Below, in pieces: positions 15,007 to 24,138 of a stretch of DNA of 64,000 nt. Under the pieces are notes generated by a model. The model was given only the letters and a program-made list of their open reading frames with translations. It had not been told where the DNA came from and ran no database searches. Made by a program: the position numbers and the translations under genes. Numbering within the stretch: the stretch's first letter is position 1; the number at the start of each line of letters is the position of its first letter. The stretch spans positions 186,001 through 250,000 of the forward strand of contig JAGBCL010000105.1 in NCBI GenBank assembly GCA_018110825.1. The letters are read 5' to 3'. Source of the DNA: Oscillospiraceae bacterium. GTDB taxonomy: Bacteria; Bacillota; Clostridia; Oscillospirales; Ruminococcaceae.

Positions 15007-16260
15007 ATGAGCGGAATGAGAAAGATTATTGCGGCTGCTGCTGCCATGCTGATGATTGCCACAGCAAGCGGATGTACTGCTGAAAACAGTGCCCCTGCAG
15101 CTGAAATTATTGACGAAACAGTTTACACAGAAGCTTCCGAAAATCTTGTTCAGTATGCTACCGTTGAAAGCTATGACGGTGAGGCATACAATGAGCCGTT
15201 TTCTTCCTACACCTATGACTTTTCTGTTTACGGCAGCAATTATATGATAACCGTTGCCCCGGATGAAACTACAACAGGTCTTACACTGACTGTAGAAGAT
15301 AATCAGTTCGGCTCTTCGACCTTCAACGTCACTCCCCCCAGCGGATATATGGTAATGATTCCATATAATCAGCAGCAGGCCAGTCAGGTCTGCACGGTAA
15401 TCAAAGGTGAAAACGATGGTGAATCGCTTGTTCCCGATTTGCTGAAAATTGACTTCTACCTCAGCACATTTGAGGACGAAACCCTGCCGTATACTGTCAG
15501 CAGACTTTATTCAATCCTTGATAACCGTCTTGTTGAGGTTGAAGTATACAACACCATAAGTGAAGATGGTGTCAATCAGGATACGCTTGAGCCTATGGAC
15601 TATATTCCTGACAGCTACCTTTATCACACCGAAGATGATACCTTTATGCCTGAGCCGATTGTTTCCGCAGATGAAAACGGAAAACTGAGTGCAAAGGTTA
15701 TTACCTATACTATTAATTATAATGATATGACAATGCGCCGTGCATATGAAGATGTAAGCTCTGTCGATAATGCTTTGTATTACGGTTATGCAGCGCACGC
15801 TGTTGCGGGAGATATATATCAGTATTTCATTGCAACAAGCCTTAATGTTTCCGATTATGAAAATTATGTGGAAGTCCCCGCTGAAGATTCGGAAAACAAT
15901 CAGTATTTCTTCAAGGTTGACGACCTGAGATTTTCAACCGTTGAGGAGTTCAAGGAGTATGTAAGTGGTTATTTTGACGTTGAGATTACAGAGGAAATGT
16001 TCGCTGCTGCCCCTCAGCAATACTGTGATATAGACGGGGAGCTTTATACAATCCTCGGTGACGGTGGAATGAATGCTAACCTCGGAAAGCTTACAATCAC
16101 CGATTGGAAAATGACGGATAATACAATTACTTATCATACAAAGCAGGAAACCTTTGATGATAATTACGAATTTGCAGGATATGTTGACGGCGGAGATTTT
16201 GTGATAGAGCTTACTGACGACGGCTTTATCGTAAAGGAATACCGTTACCCTTCTTTATAA
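15007..16260 (+). CDS. Secreted lipoprotein of unknown function
   Basis: 417 residues. The signal peptide MRKIIAAAAAMLMIATASGC ends in a lipobox with Cys at about residue 23, so the protein is lipid-anchored outside the membrane. The mature part is acidic and beta-rich, with many Tyr, Thr and Asp; no domain recognised. The start follows AGGAGG by eight bases. It is a single-gene unit with its own promoter and terminator. Confidence 0.75.
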   Translation: MSGMRKIIAAAAAMLMIATASGCTAENSAPAAEIIDETVYTEASENLVQYATVESYDGEAYNEPFSSYTYDFSVYGSNYMITVAPDETTTGLTLTVEDNQFGSSTFNVTPPSGYMVMIPYNQQQASQVCTVIKGENDGESLVPDLLKIDFYLSTFEDETLPYTVSRLYSILDNRLVEVEVYNTISEDGVNQDTLEPMDYIPDSYLYHTEDDTFMPEPIVSADENGKLSAKVITYTINYNDMTMRRAYEDVSSVDNALYYGYAAHAVAGDIYQYFIATSLNVSDYENYVEVPAEDSENNQYFFKVDDLRFSTVEEFKEYVSGYFDVEITEEMFAAAPQQYCDIDGELYTILGDGGMNANLGKLTITDWKMTDNTITYHTKQETFDDNYEFAGYVDGGDFVIELTDDGFIVKEYRYPSL

Positions 16261-16268
16261 AACAAGCG

Positions 16269-16305
16269 AATCGGATATGGCTGTGTGCCGTATCCGATTT
16301 TTTTT
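16269..16305 (+). terminator. Terminator after the lipoprotein gene
   Basis: AATCGGATA(T)GGC / GCC(G)TATCCGATT hairpin followed by eight T. Confidence 0.9.
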
Positions 16306-16355
16306 CTGCGGATTTTTGCATATAATCGTACCGTAAAAATCGTGCAAAAGTGCCT

Positions 16356-16384
16356 TTGAAAAAGAACCTCCGATATGTTAAAAT
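16356..16384 (+). promoter_or_regulatory. Promoter of the CarD-like gene
   Basis: TTGAAA (16356-16361), 17-base spacer, TAAAAT (16379-16384). Confidence 0.65.
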
Positions 16385-16423
16385 TTATATGTATAAGATA
16401 AAATCCGGTGTCGGAGGGTTGAT

Positions 16424-16921
16424 ATGTTTAAAAACGGTGAATATGTTGTTTACGGTTCGGGGGAAATCTGCCGCATTGAGGAGGTTACCGAACGATGCTT
16501 TGACGGAGTTACCAAGGTCAGATATTATAAAATTGTTCCGAATGAATACAGGAATTCCGCTTACTATGTGCCGATTGACAATGCAGAAAAGGAAATACGA
16601 AGAATTCTTACAAAGGAAGAAATTCTCGAAATTATTGATAGCATTTCTCAGGCGGAAGCGGTGTGGTACAGCGACAAAAATGAACGGAAAAATTATTTTG
16701 AATCCGTTCTTCACGGCGATGACTTCACAAGCCTTGTGGGTATGATAAAGTCAATCTATGAGGAGCGTATCAAACGTTCCAATGACGGGAAGAAGCTTAT
16801 CGCTGCGGATGAGCGTGCTTTTTCTGCGGCAGAACATATAATTCACGGAGAGTTTGCTTTTGTTTTGGGAATTTCCGAAGCCGAAGTCGGTGAATTTATA
16901 CGAGGAAGAATTGAAGCATAA
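16424..16921 (+). CDS. CarD/CdnL-family transcription regulator
   Basis: 165-residue protein. The N-terminal 60 residues (MFKNGEYVVYGSGEICRIEE and YYKIVPNEYRNSAYYVPID) are the Tudor-like RNA polymerase beta-binding domain shared with Mfd; the rest is the helical DNA-contacting domain ending in AEVGEFIRGRIE. CarD proteins stabilise the open promoter complex. It is a single gene with its own promoter and terminator. Length fits the family. Confidence 0.88.
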   Translation: MFKNGEYVVYGSGEICRIEEVTERCFDGVTKVRYYKIVPNEYRNSAYYVPIDNAEKEIRRILTKEEILEIIDSISQAEAVWYSDKNERKNYFESVLHGDDFTSLVGMIKSIYEERIKRSNDGKKLIAADERAFSAAEHIIHGEFAFVLGISEAEVGEFIRGRIEA

Positions 16922-16931
16922 ACAATAAATA

Positions 16932-16961
16932 AAGGGTACCGATTAGGTACCCTTGTTTTTT
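16932..16961 (+). terminator. Terminator after the CarD-like gene
   Basis: GGGTACC-gatta-GGTACCC stem with flanking A/T pairs, followed by TTGTTTTTT. The next gene is convergent and probably shares it. Confidence 0.85.
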
Positions 16962-16980
16962 ATGTGATTGTTACGGTTAT

Positions 16981-17874
16981 TTACAATGTAACCGGGTCCT
17001 TGTTGTCAGCAACAAAGAAAATTGCAAGAGTTCCTGCTCCGGTATGAGAGCCGATTACAGCACCAATATCGCCGTACCTAACTTTTTTTACGTCAGGCAT
17101 AAGCTTCTTTACATAGTTGCCGAGATATTCCGCATCTTCAAGGCAGTCAGCGTGATTGATGAAGATTTCCTCGTTTGCACCAGGAATATATTTCTTCTTC
17201 ATCTGCTTTGCAATTGATTCAATAGCAGCCTTTCTTCCGCGCATTTTGCCGTAAGGAATAAGCTTGCCCTCGCTGTTTACGTGGATAAGGGGCTTGATTC
17301 CGAGCATGCCGCCTACAACCGCTGAAACCTTTGAAACACGTCCGCCTCTGTGGAGATGGTTAAGGTCATCGGCAACCACAAAGTGAGCAATTTTATTCTT
17401 TGTTTCTTCTGCGTAGGAAACAAGCTTGTCAAGAGAATACCCGTCATTGTATTTTCTTAAACACATATCAAGGAGCAGACCCTCACCGCCGCATGCAGCC
17501 GCAGAGTCAATGCACTTCACCTTACGGCCAGGGTATTTTTCCATAATGTCCCCCGCAGCAAGGGTAGAAGTGTGATAGGAGCCGCTGAGTGCAGCAGAAA
17601 AGGAAAGATAGAAAATATCCTTGCCGCCCTTGACAATTTCCTCAAAGATGTTGAACAAATCCTCATAGGAAGCTTGTGAGGTTTTTGGCATACTACCGTT
17701 TCTGACTTTGTCGTAGAAGGTTTTTATATCGATACCGTCTTCGGCATACTGAACATATTCCTTATCATCCATAATATAATGCAGGGCAACATAGGGAATG
17801 TTATTTTCTTTGTAATAATCAGCACCCATATCGGTTGTTGTGTCGGTAACAATTATATAATCACGATTTTCCAT
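16981..17874 (-). CDS. DegV family fatty-acid-binding protein
   Basis: 297 residues; DegV/FakB-type protein that carries a fatty acid for phosphorylation by a FakA kinase. Typical elements are IVTDTTTDMGADYYKENNIP at the start, MPKTSQAS near residue 60, LSFSAALSGSYHTS near 88, LHRGGRVSK near 178 and a C-terminal IGSHTGAGTLAIFF. No fatty acid kinase gene is nearby. Monocistronic. Confidence 0.92.
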   Translation of the reverse strand: MENRDYIIVTDTTTDMGADYYKENNIPYVALHYIMDDKEYVQYAEDGIDIKTFYDKVRNGSMPKTSQASYEDLFNIFEEIVKGGKDIFYLSFSAALSGSYHTSTLAAGDIMEKYPGRKVKCIDSAAACGGEGLLLDMCLRKYNDGYSLDKLVSYAEETKNKIAHFVVADDLNHLHRGGRVSKVSAVVGGMLGIKPLIHVNSEGKLIPYGKMRGRKAAIESIAKQMKKKYIPGANEEIFINHADCLEDAEYLGNYVKKLMPDVKKVRYGDIGAVIGSHTGAGTLAIFFVADNKDPVTL

Positions 17875-18030
17875 AAGCGTTCCTTTCAGATGTTAATACA
17901 TAAATATTATACACCATTACAAAAAACATGTCAAGCACACAACGAGAATTTGTGCAACATGCAATATAGCATGCCCTGTTTTATAGTTAATGAATATGAA
18001 TGAAGGTTAAGGTTTATTATCTGCACAGCA

Positions 18031-18059
18031 TTTACAAATTATGTGAACTGTGATATACT
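18031..18059 (+). promoter_or_regulatory. Promoter of the histidine phosphatase gene
   Basis: TTTACA (18031-18036), 17-base spacer, TATACT (18054-18059). Confidence 0.65.
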
Positions 18060-18090
18060 GTTGTAAAATCTGATTTGAAAGAGGTGCGGT

Positions 18091-18774
18091 ATGAAAATTA
18101 TATTTGTCCGTCACGGTCACCCCGATTATGTCAATGATTGTCTTACCGAGCTTGGACATCAGCAGGCAAAGCAGGCTGCTATGCGGCTTAAAGACGAGGG
18201 TATTGAGCAGATTTTTTCTTCTCCGTTCGGAAGAGCCTATGAAACAGCTATGCATACAGCAGAGGTTATTTCAAAGGATGTTACAAAGCTTGATTTTGCG
18301 AGAGAAATAAAGTGGGGAGCATCTGACGGCGGGGAGGTTTATGCCGATGGTCACCCGTGGGATACATCATTGTATGCGGTTTCTCTGGGATATTCCCTTA
18401 TGGATGAGAGCTGGACGAAAACAGTGCCTTTCTGTAATAATGTTGTTTTTGATGAGATTGAACGTGTTGCGAAAGGCACTGATGAATGGCTTGAAAGCTT
18501 AGGTTACAAGCGTGAGGGTGCAAATTACCGAGTAATTGGTGATGATACCGACAGAATAATTGCATTGTTCAGTTACGGCGGTTCATCTTCTGCAATTTTT
18601 TCACACATGCTTAATCTGCCTTTCTTTTATCTGTGCAGGGCAATTTGCCCCGACTTTACATCTATTACAGTGCTGAGCCTTTCAGATGAGAAGGGTACAC
18701 TTACTGCTCCGATGATTGAACTTGCAAACGATTCAAGGCATATAAAGGGAAGCGGAGTTTCATATCAGATGTAA
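18091..18774 (+). CDS. Histidine phosphatase superfamily protein
   Basis: 227 residues with the phosphoglycerate-mutase-like signature FVRHGHPDYV (residues 5-14; catalytic His in RHG), LTELGHQQAKQAAMRL, and SSPFGRAYETA (second arginine). The C-terminal part, which should carry the second catalytic His, shows LFSYGGSSSAIFSH, with Y replacing the usual His before GG; activity may therefore be altered. Substrate unknown. An intrinsic terminator follows. Confidence 0.85.
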   Translation: MKIIFVRHGHPDYVNDCLTELGHQQAKQAAMRLKDEGIEQIFSSPFGRAYETAMHTAEVISKDVTKLDFAREIKWGASDGGEVYADGHPWDTSLYAVSLGYSLMDESWTKTVPFCNNVVFDEIERVAKGTDEWLESLGYKREGANYRVIGDDTDRIIALFSYGGSSSAIFSHMLNLPFFYLCRAICPDFTSITVLSLSDEKGTLTAPMIELANDSRHIKGSGVSYQM

Positions 18775-18786
18775 AATACACAACAT

Positions 18787-18817
18787 ACTGCTGTTCTTTT
18801 AGGAATGGCAGTTTTTT
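18787..18817 (+). terminator. Terminator after the histidine phosphatase gene
   Basis: Ten-bp stem (ACTGC...GCAGT outer part) with TTTTTT after it. Confidence 0.8.
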
Positions 18818-18818
18818 G

Positions 18819-18847
18819 TTGACAAATGGCAATGATGCATTTATAAT
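18819..18847 (+). promoter_or_regulatory. Promoter of the CotH-like gene
   Basis: Consensus TTGACA (18819-18824), 17-base spacer, consensus TATAAT (18842-18847). Confidence 0.85.
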
Positions 18848-18880
18848 AAAATCATTGAGTCAGATGAGGAGATTTTGAAT

Positions 18881-20572
18881 ATGAATAAAATTGTAAAATG
18901 GCTTCTGCCTATGCTTATGGCTTGTACCCTTGCCGGCTGTTCAAGCGGTGCTGATACTTCAGTAACGGAAGTTACGGAAAGTGCTGCAAAAATCGAAACA
19001 GAATCCATTAATGTCGAACGTGCTGAAACTGAACGTATCAGTGTTGATACTGAAACAGCTTCGCAGGAGGAAGTAACCGAAACAGCTTCCGAAAGTGAAG
19101 CAGTGCAGGTGCAGACCTCCGTAATGCCTATACTTGAAATCAATACTGTCAGTACGGACAAGAATGCGATTGACTTTGCGACAAAGCCTGTTTCGGGACA
19201 CGTTTCAGAGCAGATTGCTTCATGGACACCGGGTTACAGAATCCCGCCTGAACCCTATTATGAGGATTGTACAATTACCCTTACGGACACGGATAACAGT
19301 GTTCAGCTCAGCGGCGTTGAAGCACAGGTCAAGGTAAGAGGCAACTGGACTACTACATATGACAAGAAGGCTTTCCGAATTAAATTTGCGGAAAAGCAGA
19401 ATATGCTTGGACTTAACGGCGGTGCACAGATGAAGAACTGGCTTCTTCTTGCAGAATACAAGGACGGTTCAATGCTTCGCAACAAGACCGCATTTGAAAT
19501 CGGACGGGAAATCCTTGAAGCTGACGGGCTTTACTGCTCCGACGCAGAATTCGTGGAGGTGTATATCAACGGTAAATACTGGGGTGTATATCTTCTTGCG
19601 GAATATCAGCAGATTAACGAAAACAGAGTTGCAATTACAAAAGCAGAAAAGGATTATACAGGAACGGATATAGGTTATTTCCTTGAGTTTGACGGTTATT
19701 TCTACAATGAAGATGAGCTTCAGAGCTTCCATGTAGACTATGCTGACAACGCATCTCTTGTTCCGTATGACGGCAACGACGGAAGCGGCAGGACTGTAAC
19801 AATTTTACCTGAGGGCAGATTTGATTATACAAAGGATGTCGGCTTTACCATCAAGAGCGATATTTATTCCGAGGAGCAAAGGGACTTCATTGCAAACTTT
19901 GTTAACGGTGCATACAGAATTATGTACGAAGCCGCTTACAATGACAAGGCATATGAGTTCAATTCCGATTATACAGAGCTTGTTGAGTCAAGCCTTACTC
20001 CGAGAGAGGCTGTGGAAAAGGTTGTTGATGTGCAGTCACTGGTGGATATGTACATAATCAGCGAGCTTACATGCGATGCCGATATTTACTGGTCAAGCTT
20101 CTTTATGAGTGCGGATTTCGGTGCTGGCGGCAATAAAAAGCTTACCTTCACCGCACCATGGGATTTCGACTCAACTCTCGGCAACAAGGACCGCTGTGCA
20201 GACGGTACGGGTTACTACGCTTCAAATATTATTCCGGACGTAAACTTCCAGTATGAAACTGCTAATCCATGGCTGCTGGTGCTTGCCTATGAGGATTGGT
20301 ACAGAGACATGATAAAGGAAAAGTGGACAAGCATCTATGACAGCGGAGTATTTGAGCGTGCGTATGAAATGATTGAAAGCGACAAGGCTGAATATGCCGA
20401 GGCATTTGAACGAAACTATGATAAGTGGGATAATCTTGTCAATAATGATTCCTTTGCAAATGAGCTTTCCCGAAAGGCAGCAGCATGCAAGACTCACGAG
20501 GCTGCAGCTGACTACCTTACAGAATGGCTGAAAAGCAGAGTGGAATTCCTTAACGGAGAATGGCATTTATAA
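18881..20572 (+). CDS. CotH kinase-family lipoprotein
   Basis: 563 residues. An N-terminal signal with lipobox LAGC anchors the protein outside the cell; a Thr/Glu-rich linker follows (about 25-85). The CotH domain starts with VKVRGNWTTTYDKKAFRIKF, then MKNWLLLAEYKDGSMLRNKT, VEVYINGKYWGVYLLAEYQQ and WDFDSTLGN, the expected nucleotide and metal-binding blocks. CotH proteins in spore coats phosphorylate serines; related surface proteins occur in fibre-degrading ruminococci. ATG 18881 is chosen, nine bases after GAGGAG; a TTG six bases upstream is less likely. Confidence 0.88.
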   Translation: MNKIVKWLLPMLMACTLAGCSSGADTSVTEVTESAAKIETESINVERAETERISVDTETASQEEVTETASESEAVQVQTSVMPILEINTVSTDKNAIDFATKPVSGHVSEQIASWTPGYRIPPEPYYEDCTITLTDTDNSVQLSGVEAQVKVRGNWTTTYDKKAFRIKFAEKQNMLGLNGGAQMKNWLLLAEYKDGSMLRNKTAFEIGREILEADGLYCSDAEFVEVYINGKYWGVYLLAEYQQINENRVAITKAEKDYTGTDIGYFLEFDGYFYNEDELQSFHVDYADNASLVPYDGNDGSGRTVTILPEGRFDYTKDVGFTIKSDIYSEEQRDFIANFVNGAYRIMYEAAYNDKAYEFNSDYTELVESSLTPREAVEKVVDVQSLVDMYIISELTCDADIYWSSFFMSADFGAGGNKKLTFTAPWDFDSTLGNKDRCADGTGYYASNIIPDVNFQYETANPWLLVLAYEDWYRDMIKEKWTSIYDSGVFERAYEMIESDKAEYAEAFERNYDKWDNLVNNDSFANELSRKAAACKTHEAAADYLTEWLKSRVEFLNGEWHL

Positions 20573-20577
20573 TAAGC

Positions 20578-20616
20578 AAAGCACGGATATCATCAGATTT
20601 CCGTGCTTTTGTTTTT
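20578..20616. terminator. Shared terminator between the CotH-like gene and trxB
   Basis: AAAGCACGGA / TCCGTGCTTT stem with a 12-base loop and TTTTGTTTTT after it on the plus strand. On the minus strand it ends in a shorter T-run. Confidence 0.85.
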
Positions 20617-21535
20617 ATAATTCCGCAAGATATTCCTGTGCGTGATGAACAGCTGCAGCACCGTCTGAAACTGCGGTTACAACCTGACGCAGGGACTTTG
20701 TACGTATGTCGCCTGCAGCGTAAACTCCGTCAAGATTTGTCTTTGTCGATTCATCGGCAATGATATATCCGTTTTCATCAAGCTTTATTGCGTCCGAAAA
20801 AATTTCAGATGCAGGCTTTCTTCCGATGCTGACAAAAACAGCATCACAAGGCAGAGTGCTTTCAGCATTGTCTATAGTGCTTTTCAGTTTTACACCCGTT
20901 AATTTGTCAGCAAGGATAAATTCGGAAACAGTACTGTTCCAGATGAATTCAATGTTGTCTGCTTTGAAAAGCGGTTCATGATAAATCTTTTCAGCACGCA
21001 GCTTGTCCCTGCGATGAACAACATAAACCTTTGCGGCAAGCCTTGAAAGATAAAGTGCATCAGCCGCAGCGGAATTTCCGCCTCCCACAACAACGACAGT
21101 CCTGCCCTTGTAAAATCTGCCGTCACAGTGTGCACAGTAATGAACCCCTTGCCCCGTAAGTTCAGTTTCTCCGTCAATTCCAAGCCTGCGGGGATTTGCT
21201 CCTGCGGCAATAATTACAGACCTTGCAGAAAAGCTGCCGCTTGTTGTATCAATTCTTTTTATTCTGCCGTTAAGTTCAACAGCTGTAACCTCGGCATATT
21301 CCGTTTTTGCACCGAATCGTTCAGCACCCTGCTGCATTTTCATTCCCAGCGTGAAGCCGTCAATTCCGTTTTCAAAGCCAGGGTAATTGTCAATATCCCC
21401 GGTTAATGTCATCTGTCCTCCCGCGGACATTTTTTCTGTCAGCAAGGTGTCAAGTCCTGCCCTTGCGGCATATAAAGCAGCAGAATATCCTGCAGGTCCG
21501 CCGCCGATTATGAGTATATCGTAAATGTGTTCCAT
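20615..21535 (-). CDS. trxB: Thioredoxin reductase
   Basis: 306-residue flavoenzyme that reduces thioredoxin with NADPH. FAD-binding GGGPAGYSAA (11-20), redox-active CAHC (134-137) and NADPH-binding GGGNSAA (151-157) are all in place, and the C-terminal VYAAGDIRTKSLRQVVTA closes the FAD site. Length is typical. It is read away from the Crp-type gene; thioredoxin lies on the other side of that regulator, so the three form a redox cluster. Confidence 0.95.
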   Translation of the reverse strand: MEHIYDILIIGGGPAGYSAALYAARAGLDTLLTEKMSAGGQMTLTGDIDNYPGFENGIDGFTLGMKMQQGAERFGAKTEYAEVTAVELNGRIKRIDTTSGSFSARSVIIAAGANPRRLGIDGETELTGQGVHYCAHCDGRFYKGRTVVVVGGGNSAAADALYLSRLAAKVYVVHRRDKLRAEKIYHEPLFKADNIEFIWNSTVSEFILADKLTGVKLKSTIDNAESTLPCDAVFVSIGRKPASEIFSDAIKLDENGYIIADESTKTNLDGVYAAGDIRTKSLRQVVTAVSDGAAAVHHAQEYLAEL

Positions 21536-21624
21536 TCTGGCCTCCGTGAAGTTTGATTATTGATATATTTAATAAATGGTGATATAATTATTCTGATAAA
21601 TATTTTTTCTGAAGGGTGTTCAGT

Positions 21625-22293
21625 ATGGAAGCTTTTGAAGAAGCATATAAGAAATCATTTCCGTTCTGGAAGGATATATCCGAAAATGAACGGGAGTATC
21701 TTTGCAGACATTCAACAAGGATTAACTATTCAAAGGGAACGACGATACATGACGGAACAGATTGCTCAGGCGTGTTTTTTATACGTTCAGGCTGCCTGAG
21801 AGTGTACATAATGTCAGAGGAGGGCAAAACAGTTACCTTGTACCGTCTGCATGCAGGGGATATGTGCATGCTTTCTGCATCATGCGTTATACAGGCGATA
21901 ACATTTGATGTTCTTATTGATGCAGAGGAGGACAGCGAATGTTATGTTATAAGCAGTTCTGCTTTTGCTTCCGTGTCCGAAAGCAATCCTCAGATAAAGA
22001 TATTTGCTCTTGAACTTGCTGTAACCCGTTTTTCAGATGTAATGTGGGTTATGCAGCAGATTCTGTTTATGAGCCTTGACAAACGTCTTGCAATATTTTT
22101 ATCAGACGAGTCGGCAAGACTTGATTCTGATATCATACCCCTTACTCACGAGCAGATTGCAAAATATATGGGTTCTGCCCGTGAGGTTGTATCGCGTATG
22201 CTGAAATACTTTTCAAACGAGGGGATTATTGAGTCCTCCCGCAAGGAAGTGAAAATCCTTGACAAGCAGAAACTCAGACGGTTAATCCTCTAA
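21625..22293 (+). CDS. Crp/Fnr-family transcription regulator
   Basis: 222 residues. Cyclic-nucleotide-binding-like barrel at about 20-130 (SGCLRVYIMSEEGKTVTLYR, then HAGDMCMLSASCV), long helix, then a winged HTH LTHEQIAKYMGSAREVVSRM. The GDMCMLSASC segment with two cysteines is common in clostridial members. Start at ATG 21625 with GAAGG upstream; a GTG nine bases earlier is in frame but lies inside that box. It is divergent from trxB, and its 3' end overlaps trxA by 12 bases, so redox control of these genes is a reasonable inference. Confidence 0.88.
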   Translation: MEAFEEAYKKSFPFWKDISENEREYLCRHSTRINYSKGTTIHDGTDCSGVFFIRSGCLRVYIMSEEGKTVTLYRLHAGDMCMLSASCVIQAITFDVLIDAEEDSECYVISSSAFASVSESNPQIKIFALELAVTRFSDVMWVMQQILFMSLDKRLAIFLSDESARLDSDIIPLTHEQIAKYMGSAREVVSRMLKYFSNEGIIESSRKEVKILDKQKLRRLIL

Positions 22294-22590
22294 CAGTGCA
22301 AGGATTTGCGGCTTTGGTTTTGCACCTGTAGAACGGTTTTTAATTATGCCGTCCTTCATTGTAACAAGAGTCGGGATACTTGCAATTCCGAATCTGGAAG
22401 CAAGTTCAGGTTCGTCGTCAACATTGATTTTGCAGACAAGATACTGAGGGTTTTCTTCGGCAATCTGTTCAATCAGCGGAGAAACCATTCGGCAAGGTCC
22501 GCACCAGTCTGCGTAAAAATCAATAAGAACGGGTTTGTCGCTTTCATTGACAAGGTTAAAATTCTGCTGGGATATGTTAATTACTTTCAT
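22282..22590 (-). CDS. trxA: Thioredoxin
   Basis: 102 residues with the WCGPC active site (29-33), preceding FYADWC and the conserved cis-proline segment IPTLVTMKDG. It reduces cytoplasmic disulfides using TrxB. The start chosen is the second of two close ATGs, seven bases after AAGGAAG. It converges with and overlaps the 3' end of the Crp-type gene by 12 bases, so both lack separate terminators. Confidence 0.95.
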   Translation of the reverse strand: MKVINISQQNFNLVNESDKPVLIDFYADWCGPCRMVSPLIEQIAEENPQYLVCKINVDDEPELASRFGIASIPTLVTMKDGIIKNRSTGAKPKPQILALLED

Positions 22591-22683
22591 AATCATACTT
22601 CCTTTCTTTTTATAGCTTTATTATACCCGAAAAAAGTGTGGATTTCTGTGACAAGGTCACATTTCCTCAGCAGAACCGATTTG

Positions 22684-22712
22684 TTGACATTCGGACAGAT
22701 ATGTGATACTAT
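22684..22712 (+). promoter_or_regulatory. Promoter of the K+ uptake operon
   Basis: TTGACA (22684-22689), 17-base spacer, TACTAT (22707-22712). Confidence 0.65.
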
Positions 22713-22754
22713 TTTTTCAGCAGCTTAATTCGATTATTTTTTCAGAGGTGCTTT

Positions 22755-24116
22755 ATGCAAAAGAAAAAAGTAGCAGGCTTTTCTACAACACATGTTATCA
22801 TGCTCAGCTTTCTGATGGTCATAGCTATCGGTACGCTTCTGCTGATGCTGCCGATAAGTCATGCGGACGGTCAGCAGGTTTCCTTTATTGACGCATTGTT
22901 TATGGCAACAACTTCAGTGTGCGTTACGGGGTTGGTTACTCTTACTACAGTATCAACCTGGAGTATTTTTGGGCAGGTTGTAATACTTTTACTTATCCAG
23001 ATAGGCGGGCTTGGATTTATTACCATTGCGGCAGGAATACTTATTTCCCTGCATAGGAAAATGAATATGAAAAGCCGAATGCTTATTCAGGACGCTTTCA
23101 ATCTCAACAGTCTTTCGGGTATCGTAAAATTTACACGGAATGTAATCAGGGGAACGTTCCTTGTTGAAGCAATAGGTGCACTGTTTTACATGACGGTGTT
23201 TGTTCCCGAATACGGTGCAAAAGGCATTTGGATTTCCGTTTTCACATCAATATCTGCTTTCTGTAATGCAGGTATTGATATTATCGCAAGCGATAGTCTT
23301 TGCGGATATGTGACAAATCCTATAATTAACTTCACAACCTGTTTTTTGATTATCGCAGGCGGTATCGGTTTTGTGGTGTGGTGGGATTTGGTAAATGTTT
23401 CCCAAAAAGTAAGACAGAAAGGTGCAAGGGCATTCCGTGAGCTTTCTCTCCACACAAAGCTTGCACTTTCGTCAACAGCGGTGTTTATTGTATCAGGCTG
23501 GATTTTGTTCTTTATTTTTGAGTACAATAATCCGCTTACAATTGCGGATTTCTCTTTGGGTGACAAGCTTATGGCGTCATTATTCCAATCTGTAACTACA
23601 AGAACAGCAGGGTTTGCGACCATTCCGCAGGAAAATTTCAGCAACGCTTCTTCGATTGTTTCTTTACTGCTAATGTTTATAGGCGGTTCACCTGCAGGAA
23701 CTGCAGGCGGTATCAAGACAGTTACCATTGCAGTCGTATTTGCCTCAGCACTTGCGACAATCCGTCATCAGAAAGACGTGACAATGTTCGGAAGAACCGT
23801 TACAAAAGAAGCTATCGGCAAGGCTGCGTCGGTAATGTGTATGTCCTTTGTAATAATGTTTGTTTCAACTGTTCTTCTTGCCGCTGTTACAGAAACGGAT
23901 ATGCTTTCAATTGCATATGAAACAGTCAGTGCAACAGCTACTGTCGGGCTTACAAGAAATCTTACGGGAAGCCTTGATATATGGGGCAAGCTGATTATAA
24001 TTGTTACTATGTATCTTGGAAGAGTAGGTCCTATTTCGTTGGCGGTTGCTTTCAGCACACAAAAAGAAAAGCAGAATGTCATCAAGTGTCCTGTTGAGGA
24101 TATAAGTGTTGGATAA
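22755..24116 (+). CDS. ktrB: Potassium uptake membrane subunit, TrkH/KtrB family
   Basis: 453-residue channel-like K+ transporter with about ten membrane helices and four pore-loop repeats: TTSVCVTGLVT, SISAFCNAGIDI, TRTAGFATIP and SATATVGLTRN carry the selectivity glycines. SPAGTAGGIKTVT matches the conserved loop of KtrB. The next gene encodes its RCK gating ring, 22 bases downstream, so the pair forms a KtrAB-type system. Confidence 0.92.
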   Translation: MQKKKVAGFSTTHVIMLSFLMVIAIGTLLLMLPISHADGQQVSFIDALFMATTSVCVTGLVTLTTVSTWSIFGQVVILLLIQIGGLGFITIAAGILISLHRKMNMKSRMLIQDAFNLNSLSGIVKFTRNVIRGTFLVEAIGALFYMTVFVPEYGAKGIWISVFTSISAFCNAGIDIIASDSLCGYVTNPIINFTTCFLIIAGGIGFVVWWDLVNVSQKVRQKGARAFRELSLHTKLALSSTAVFIVSGWILFFIFEYNNPLTIADFSLGDKLMASLFQSVTTRTAGFATIPQENFSNASSIVSLLLMFIGGSPAGTAGGIKTVTIAVVFASALATIRHQKDVTMFGRTVTKEAIGKAASVMCMSFVIMFVSTVLLAAVTETDMLSIAYETVSATATVGLTRNLTGSLDIWGKLIIIVTMYLGRVGPISLAVAFSTQKEKQNVIKCPVEDISVG

Positions 24117-24138
24117 AACAAGGAATGGAGTATTTGAT

